Assembly (NCBI GenBank): GCA_001414345.1
Contig: LLCB01000244.1
Span: forward strand, 1-64,000
Reading direction: 5' to 3'
From: Hymenoscyphus infarciens
Taxonomy: Eukaryota; Ascomycota; Leotiomycetes; Helotiales; Helotiaceae
DNA: 64,000 nucleotides
The translations under genes and the position numbers were made by a program. The stretch's first letter is position 1; every line of letters begins with the position of its first letter. This document shows positions 57,441 through 64,000 of this stretch, one piece after another. The notes beneath the pieces are model-generated. The model ran no database searches and was not told the DNA's origin. It saw only the letters and a list, made by a program, of their open reading frames with translations.

Positions 57441-58454
57441 GGCCGAGTATTGAGTTTCTTTATCTTTTCTTGAGATGGTGGTGGGCTAGGAGTGTCTTGG
57501 AGTTATACGAAACGTGGTGTTACTCTGAAATCAATCAATAGTATCGGGCGGAACACGCTACTACCTTCAATCATATTAGTCACCCGGTTCTTGTCCTTGT
57601 CGAGGGACATTTTACACAGCAGCGGAAGTAGCGTGGGAGTAGTGTCCCCCAAACTTTCTTGCTTCTGCAACTCCAGTGGAAGGTTTATGGTGCGTAAACT
57701 CCATTATACTAATAGTGTCAACCGATCCTATTAAAATCAGTTTGTGAGAGCCAAGTATGGGCTTTCTAAGATCTCGGCCCTGTTTACTCTTCTTTGTGTC
57801 CCATCAAAATCATATGTCTCTAGTATCAGGAAAGTAGGTTGGGTTGGTGACCATGAACTTTGTAACAAATCTTTGCAATCATTGAAGCATTGACCATAGG
57901 TGCTCCCATCTCTTGGTCTTCATTGGTCAGTATAACAACGCGGCAGTGACTGTCCTATGTGCACAATTAGAAAGAATGGCTTAGAGTACGGTACCAACGG
58001 TCTGGAATTAAATATCTTATATCGGTTCAAAGGTGCTACAAGAGCCCCATTTTCATTGTTATTCCCTTGCCTCTGCTTTTATTTGTCTGCTTTCCATGCT
58101 CAGAGGTGTGGCTGTTGACATCAAACTTAGCTTTCAGTCGCACTATTCAGAAGAATATTATCACTTAGAGACACACTATTTCTGAATTGGAATTCCATGA
58201 ACAGTCCAGGGCTGGGCGCTACCTGGTTCTATTCCAGGTTCATGACCCCTGTTTATAAAGCAAGTTTGAATATTTGACACCACCCTCAATCTCACTTATT
58301 TACCATATCAAAGTGTCTGGTGCTTTTCAGAGCCAATTGAGATTCCAAAGTCTAGTGTGGGTTTTCTTTACTGTTCTTCATCCGAGCACTAGTTGGAGTT
58401 TAAACTAGACTAGGTAGAATCCACTAGATTGGTTGTGCTTAGAAAAGCCAATAT
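57441..58454. other. Intergenic, no gene seen
   Basis: About 1 kb of normal composition; only an unsupported 80-codon frame at 57,492-57,734. Confidence 0.5.
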
Positions 58455-59123
58455 GTAATTTCCCGCCGCCCCACAAACTCAAGAGGTTGTAATCAGCACC
58501 AGAATCCGCTTTTGGTTCCTGCTTCCAACAACTTGATATAACAAGACATCGGTGCCATCCGCAGGCTTTGCCCCAGAAAGATTCAAGACGTTGGTTCTTA
58601 TTTTTAGCAATACTCCGAATTCCAGGATGAGATGCTTGCAGAAAAATGAATGGCCAAGAGTCGTACACAAAAGTTCCATCACTCTGACTTTAACCTAATA
58701 GCTCGAATGAGTTCAATGGATCACTCGGGGACCCAGCAACCCCCAGTGCCGTCCCTACCCCAGCAGTAGACCCAGCTATAGTTCCATGTCAGTCTCTCTT
58801 GAAAAATAAAAAGCTAAAGATAGTGGAATTCAGAAGAATTTACCTGGCGGAGCATGGAGATACAGCCCCGTGCCGTAATAATGACTTCCGTAGAACTGGT
58901 AGCTGCAAACTGCCATTTTTTTCACAGCCCTAGGTTTTTTACAATCAAAGCCCTGTGACTTGTTAGTAGGTCTTAGCTATAAAACCTTCATTTCGTTTTC
59001 TTTTTAAAGGGGGAAGTACGCACTTGCCAGTGAGAGCTCCATTTCAAGGGACACCGCAGTTCCCGTTGCAAGATTCTTGATGTAGTAAGCGCCAGGGCCG
59101 GTGTAGGAGGATTCCTGAGACAT
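58455..59123 (-). pseudogene. Ricin-B-lectin-like gene, probably decayed
   Basis: From ATG 59,123 the minus strand encodes SSYTGPGAYYIKNLATGTAV, typical of the start of a beta-trefoil lectin repeat. A later segment gives NVLNLSGAKPADGTDVLLYQ followed by VVGSRNQKRI, matching the LDLSGG...DGTPV...NQ-x-W pattern of ricin-type lectins, but with Arg (CGG) where the family has Trp (TGG). Between them are short, differently framed pieces (SYQFYGSHYYGTGLYLHAPP and AGSTAGVGTALGVAGS) that could be exons with GTAAATT- and AG-type borders. I could not build one clean spliced frame, so I call it decayed. If intact it would be a small sugar-binding protein without a signal peptide. Confidence 0.45.
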
Positions 59124-59828
59124 GTTTTTTTTTGGTGTGGTGATAGAGCAGCGACTGTTTTGAAGTTGTGTGTATATTGTAAAGTAATTCAAGATGTGGT
59201 TGATGGTCGCCTTGGTCGGGGAAGTTTATTTGCGAGAATGAAGTGTAATTTTTAGAGTGGATAATTAATTCCTTGGAGCCTGACTGCAACTCTACGGGTA
59301 GCTCTTCTAGATGGTTCAATATCACATTTTCTCTCTGCGATAACTAGCTGTTGAATAGAAAGAGGGGAAACCGTTACTTTGGATGTACTGAATTGTTATA
59401 AGAGCGTCGAGCTGGCGCGTAACCACGAAATTATGATAGGAAACTCGTGCCCAATGTAATACATTGATAAGTGTAATATGGTCTGTTTTACTGTAGATTG
59501 GAAATTGACTGGATCGAAGAAACGTGGGGGGTGAACATTGTGTTACTGGCGCGATTTTCAAAGGATGATGGGAATGATGGAGGAGGGGTTCGTAAGAAAC
59601 ATGAGCTTTGCTCCGAGAACACATGCGGTTTTCACAGTAGTACGCCACTACTCCACGAAGGCCCTTAATGTAATTTCTTTTATAGAATAGAAAGATTGTA
59701 GTTCATGGTTTATTCAAGTAATAGTTATAAAACTCAAATAGTACTAGTGCTGGTGTTATTATCTCTACTAAGTCAGCGACTGTTCTCAGAGCAACGCCCA
59801 GGTTTCTTACCTCGTGTTACTGATTTCA
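59124..59828. other. Intergenic, no gene seen
   Basis: Upstream flank of the lectin-like gene and downstream flank of the next gene; a 108-codon minus-strand frame at 59,322-59,648 lacks any support. Confidence 0.45.
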
Positions 59829-60029
59829 CTAAAGAGGAGGGGCGGAGGAGGCGTTTATTCCAGTCTCCAACTTAGCCGAGGAAATATGCATTCCGGTACT
59901 ACCCAATGTAGTCGTAATGGCACTTGAAACATCCTCTAAAAGCCTCGTCCAAATGAGCATAGAGCCATAGATATTTTCGCCAACAGATGTAGATAGCTGT
60001 ACTTTTGTTTTCCATATAGCTCGACACAA
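59829..60029 (-). other. Open extension after an in-frame TGA
   Basis: Directly after the TGA that ends the 60,030 frame, the same frame is open for 66 codons (CRAIWKTKVQLSTSVGENIY...) to 59,829. It could be a former C-terminus cut off by CGA-to-TGA, or chance. Confidence 0.4.
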
Positions 60030-61245
60030 TCAAGCAATCGATGAAAGAACCCACCCTAATACCCCAACGATAGTTTTGATTGTGCTTTGTGGATTTTTGG
60101 GTGTTGGAGATTCTGTTTGGGCTTCCATGATTTTGGTGTAGAAGCTAGACCAATAAGTCTCGTTATAGTCATTGCAAACAAGGCATCGACCTGTGTTGGC
60201 ACACTTCATCCAAGAATCAGAATGCTTACAAGGCTCAGGCCTCGAATCCACCATCTCGGGGTTGTTGGTGTCTAAGTCCTCGCTGTCAAGCACGATGTCA
60301 ACATCGTCCCAATCATTTTCTGTCGACCATGCCGAAACTGGGTTATCTGTCGTTTGCCCATATTCGCTATCAGATTTGTCGATTCCACCTGGCGTTGATC
60401 CATGTGGCACTCCTATTTGAGATTGTCTCGCATGAGACTCATTTGTTGATTCCTTTTGGTTATGCTCCTCCGCAGTATTTTTTAAATTAAGGGTTGATGA
60501 CATCATGTCTTTCTGTAATTTGCTTTCCCACATTCTCGTGTTTGATCATACTGCAGAGATAAACCTCAAGCACAGTGTACTTTCTGTGATCCAAAATCCG
60601 AAGCTCTTGACTCGCTTCATGCAAGGCCCTTCTCCAGGAGTGGTAGATTTGCGGGTAAACGACAGCGACCTCGCTGACACCCTCTAGAACCTTCAAATCA
60701 ACAAGATACCCTGATCCGTAGATCAATAACATTCTGGAAACCTGAGTGAGGTATATTTAGAGAAGCTTAATCTTTCTGTTTCGATGTCGTACCCATGGTG
60801 GGACGTCCGTGTGAGAATACACCAACAAATAGAGAATCTTATGCACAGAATCTATTGCACTATACAGCCCGTTGAGAAAGTTGAGTTCAGACTTCTCGAT
60901 GTCGGCGAGGCAATTGTGGCGTAGAAGCATAAACAGAAAATCTGTTTTTGCATCAAGATATCTTTTTATCGTTGTGGCACTGCTGACAACCCAAAACCTC
61001 AGAAACTCCTGTGCATGTTCCGTGGTAGAAATTTCGTAGTTGTATGCATCGCAGAGAAAAGGTATGTTCATTGTATTCCAAGATAGTGGCCACTCATCTT
61101 GGATTATCAATGCTCCAAGTTGGTGTAAACGTAACCTATGGAAGTTATCAATAAGACCTGGAAACTCATCTGCCACATATTCGCCATTCAGGTCGACCTT
61201 CATAGTGATACTCGAGCTAGCAAAAGGCCCCGTCTTTGACGCCAT
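60030..61245 (-). CDS. Three-exon protein of unknown function
   Basis: Exon 1 is 61,245-60,793 and exon 2 starts at 60,741 (51-bp intron, GTACGA...CTCAG). If exon 2 ends at 60,565 (GAG|GTTTAT) and exon 3 is 60,512-60,030, all phases match and the protein has 370 residues. If not, exon 2 runs to a stop at 60,487 (235 residues) and 60,030-60,533 is separate. The N-terminal 235 residues are mixed alpha/beta (LRLHQLGALIIQDEWPLSWN). Exon 3 is acidic with a Cys/His cluster (CKHSDSWMKCANTGRCLVCN) and ends in a hydrophobic stretch (IKTIVGVLGWVLSSIA). Family unknown. The frame continues 66 codons beyond an in-frame TGA at 60,030. Confidence 0.5.
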
Positions 61246-61275
61246 TAACAACTTTTGTGACGTATTTTTGGGTTG

Positions 61276-61547
61276 AAAACGCTCTAAGGAGCCTTGTATT
61301 CGGAGGTGAAAACTCTGCTATATATACAGGGAAAAGGGGTCACGTGAGACCCTCTTTTTCTATGATATACTCCTTAGGTCTAGAAGAGACAACTTCCTAG
61401 GCCTATAATAACAGTAGGCTAGATTATAAAAGAACCTCTTAACTATATCGTCTCCTATTCTTACTCTAGATAATCTTATAAAGCTCTATAGATTACTTTA
61501 AACTCTTAAATAGCGATTCTATAGTATTTTTAAGAGTAAAGTCCTAC
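61276..61547. other. Boundary from gene island to RIP block
   Basis: Normal composition up to about 61,345 (promoter of the preceding gene), then TA-rich sequence up to the first LTR. Confidence 0.5.
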
Positions 61548-61884
61548 TATAATAGCACGAAATATATACTACTACTGAAGAGGTATATAGGAGTACGTTC
61601 GAGACAGAATAATATACGTAAATACTAGGCTCTAATATAGAAGAAAAGGCTAAACTAGGCTTTTCTAACTCTAGAAGAGTAGGCTACTATATATAAGAGG
61701 TTTTAGACGATATAAAAAGAGATACGAAACTAAATAACATAACGTCGGCTAATACAAAAGCCTGAACTCTACGAAGTACGTCTAAAAGTCTAGACGTAAG
61801 AACGTACGTAACCTTTCTAAATTAGATAATATAAAATAATAATAGCTGAAAGCTAAATATATAACCGAAAGCTAAATATACTAT
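61548..61884 (+). repeat. LTR, family A variant 1, cut by the next LTR
   Basis: It begins TATAATAGCACGAAAT and follows the solo LTR at 33,988 closely (GCTCTAATATAGAAGAAAAG, GTCGGCTAATACAAAAG). It is interrupted after about 335 bp where a second LTR starts. Confidence 0.75.
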
Positions 61885-62258
61885 TATAATAGCACGAAAT
61901 ATATACTACTACTAAAGAGGTCTATAGAAGTGCTTTTGAGATAGAATAATATATATAAATACTAGGCTCTAATATAGAAGAAAAGGAAAAACTATCTCTA
62001 TTCTATACTAAGTATAAACATCTATATATAAGAGGTTAGAAACTACTAAGTCTTAATAATAATAATAACTAAGCTCTTTCTAATATAGCTAATATAAGAT
62101 AATAAGAGCCTTAAAGCTAAATATATAATATTTAAACTTTAATCTCTTTAGTATCTTCTATTATATAAGTATTAAGTTAATTATAATCTTAGCTCTAAGA
62201 TATTAGAGGTATTAGTAGTTTTATAAATACTAATAATTTAAGATAGTATACTATTATA
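61885..62258 (+). repeat. LTR, family A variant 2
   Basis: 374 bp from TATAATAGCACGAAAT to CTATTATA. The interior matches 9,025-9,402 and the minus-strand copy at 2,754-3,225. It is followed directly by the leader and internal region of its element. Confidence 0.78.
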
Positions 62259-63640
62259 TCTCCTCTTCTTAAAAAAGACTTATCTTAAGTCTTTAGCTAT
62301 TAATTAGTATAGTATTAAGTTAACTAGAGTATTATTTATCTATTTATAGTAAAGAATATAACTTATCTACTATTATAGTGTCTAATAGTCGAGGTAGAGT
62401 TAGTAGCTAGTAGTATTATTATTTAATAGATAATCGCTCTTTATTTACTACTATATACTATATAATAATATATATAAATAGAAGAGAGGCTAATTATTAG
62501 CTATTAGATAGAAAGCAGTATACTAGTATAGAGTTATTATATTCTTACTATTATTATATATTATAATAGTAATTATTAAGCGATAAATAATAATTATAAA
62601 GTAATAGCTATTATTATAAGTAGTATATTAGTAGACGACTTCTTTCTAATTCTAACTTCTCTCCTTCTTTTCTTTTTATCTAAATAATATATAGAGTAAG
62701 AATATCTTCTAATTCAGTATCTTATATACTAACTTATCTTCTAAAATATATATATATAAAAGTAAGTCTTTCTTCTCTTAATTAGACTTATTTTAAAGCT
62801 AATCTAATATAGTAAAATACCTCTTCTATATCCTTCTAGTATACTTCTAGCTACTTACTAAGTCTACTACGTTTAGTACTTTTAAGTAAAATCTTAGAAC
62901 AGAGATTATATATACGCTTTTAAGAAGCTAAAGTTAAAGAAGCACTAGAGAGTGTTCGAACTCGTAAGCTAGTCGCTAAAAGCCTACTAAAAATCAATAA
63001 GTTATAACTTACTTTCCTTAATACTATAACTTGTTATTAGAACTCTAAAGTAATAGTATTCTTGAATATACTCTAATCTCTAGGCCTGCCTAGTTTATTT
63101 TTTTAATATTATTCTTTATAATATTCTTAGTATATAATTTAGTAGGAAATCGCCGGCCTACGAGTTCTAATACTCTCTAGTGAAGTATAAGTACTATATA
63201 GAGTAGAATACCGTGTGTATCCTAGTAAGTTTAATTCTAAATATATTCTAAATCTATTCTAACTTAAGATAGTTGCTATAGTTTATAGAGAAGGTGTTTA
63301 GTAAGCTTAAGCTTAAGAAGGAGAAGAAAGAGATTAAGAGAGCTACTAAGGCCTTAGATAAGGTATTAGTTAATACTAGTATAAAGGTATTAAAGAATAG
63401 TTTAGAGATATAGTTCGCTCTCTTAGAAGAGACTTAAACAATTTATACTAAGATTACTATAAGTACTTCTTACTAATTAGAGAGGTTTTAGTTATTAATA
63501 TTTAAAAGTTCTTATATAGTACTATAGAGAATAGGACCTCTATATAAACCTAGGTTTAAGTCCTTTTTAAGGCTTCTCTAAAGAGTTTATTATAATAATA
63601 AGGCAGGAGTAGAGTAGAGAAGTAGTCTATTCGTGGCTAT
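62259..63640 (+). mobile_element. Internal region of the LTR element, RIP-inactivated
   Basis: Inverted homolog of about 1,600-2,753. The leader holds a 9-bp perfect hairpin (62,274-62,294). Degraded coding sequence near 63,300-63,600 reads EIKRATKALDKVLVNTSIKV and FALLEET with stops at Gln codons. It is interrupted by a 240-bp miniature element at 62,943-63,182 and then gives way to another LTR copy. Confidence 0.7.
62943..63182 (+). mobile_element. CACTA-type miniature element, 240 bp
   Basis: It begins CACTAGAGAGTGTTCGAACT and ends TTCTAATACTCTCTAGTG, inverted ends of about 30 bp. The target duplication is AAG (62,940-62,942; 63,183-63,185). CACTA ends plus a 3-bp duplication define the CACTA/EnSpm (CMC) group. 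The homologous site in the left element (minus strand, around 2,041-2,055) is uninterrupted, with a single AAG. No coding capacity. Confidence 0.85.
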
Positions 63641-63689
63641 TAACGTGAAAACTAAAGGTAAAGAGCGAAGATAGCTCTAAACGATGCTA

Positions 63690-63874
63690 ATATATAAGAG
63701 GTACGAAACTAAACAACGATATACGTCGGCTAATATAAAAGCTCGAACTCTACGAAGTACGTCTAAAAGCCTAGACGTATATAACCTTTCTAAAATAGAT
63801 AATATAAGATAATAACTACTAAAACACGGTATATACTATGTAATCTCAGCTATATAAGATAATATACTATTATA
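63690..63874 (+). repeat. LTR, family A variant 1, 3' part only
   Basis: From about TATAAGAGGTACGAAACTAA to CTATTATA, matching the last half of the solo LTR at 33,988. It is followed by the same leader hairpin (63,891-63,909) and a few tens of bases of internal sequence before the window ends. Confidence 0.7.
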
Positions 63875-64000
63875 TCTCTCTCTCTTAAAAAAGACTTATC
63901 TTAAGTCTTCTATCTCTTATCGTTCAAGGTTAAATCAGGATACTATAATATTATTATTAAGGTCAAAGTATTTATTATATTTAATTTTATTATAAGTAAG

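Noticed and set aside
60487..60565. 39-bp GTATGA...TTACAG intron near the end of exon 2
   Set aside because: Too short and leaves the wrong phase; the 52-bp alternative with donor GTTTAT keeps the frame.
1..64000. CRISPR arrays, tRNA, rRNA, viral genes
   Set aside because: No regularly spaced repeats, no convincing A/B box pair or cloverleaf, no rRNA-like block and no viral hallmark gene were seen.

Overview
The window is nuclear DNA of a filamentous ascomycete (Pezizomycotina). Evidence: short 45-75 bp introns with GTATGT/GTAAGT-type donors and CTAAC branch sites; fungal families (MSH6, an OPT transporter, a HET-domain protein, a secreted histidine phosphatase); and large TpA-rich tracts in which retrotransposon frames are broken by CAA/CAG->TAA/TAG and TGG->TAG changes, the mark of repeat-induced point mutation (RIP). 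A leotiomycete is my guess; the class is not proven.

Layout. Repeat-rich, RIP-damaged blocks: about 1-14,545, 17,340-17,940, 18,900-22,900, 31,000-39,120 and 61,320-64,000. Gene islands: 14,560-15,710, 18,240-18,660, 22,950-31,000 and 39,240-61,250.

The left block holds two copies of a chromodomain Ty3/gypsy element in inverted orientation, a second LTR element lying between them, and then a DIRS-like retrotransposon with a tyrosine recombinase. The 31.3-37.5 kb block is one complete but dead gypsy chromovirus (191-bp LTRs, 5-bp target duplication GATAT), interrupted by a solo LTR of another family. The right end carries nested LTRs of that same family and a 240-bp CACTA-type miniature element whose empty site is visible near the left end. 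Nested hAT elements lie at 20.56-22.14 kb and a related 278-bp hAT miniature element at 55.56-55.84 kb, all with 8-bp target duplications.

Genes. Island 1: a three-exon secreted histidine phosphatase. Island 2: a two-exon gene of unknown function with an eroded paralog 1.5 kb downstream. Island 3: a large charged protein with tandem SUMO-interacting-motif-like repeats, a serine carboxylesterase, and two or three tandem small membrane proteins. Island 4: MSH6 (five exons, PIP box, MCB-type sites upstream), an uncharacterised basic/acidic protein, a disabled gene, an OPT transporter, a HET protein, a two-exon protein with hydrophobic segments, a decayed lectin-like gene and a three-exon unknown gene.

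No operon, CRISPR array, tRNA or rRNA was seen. The genes do not form an obvious pathway; the most notable theme is the density and nesting of mobile elements around fast-decaying gene copies.
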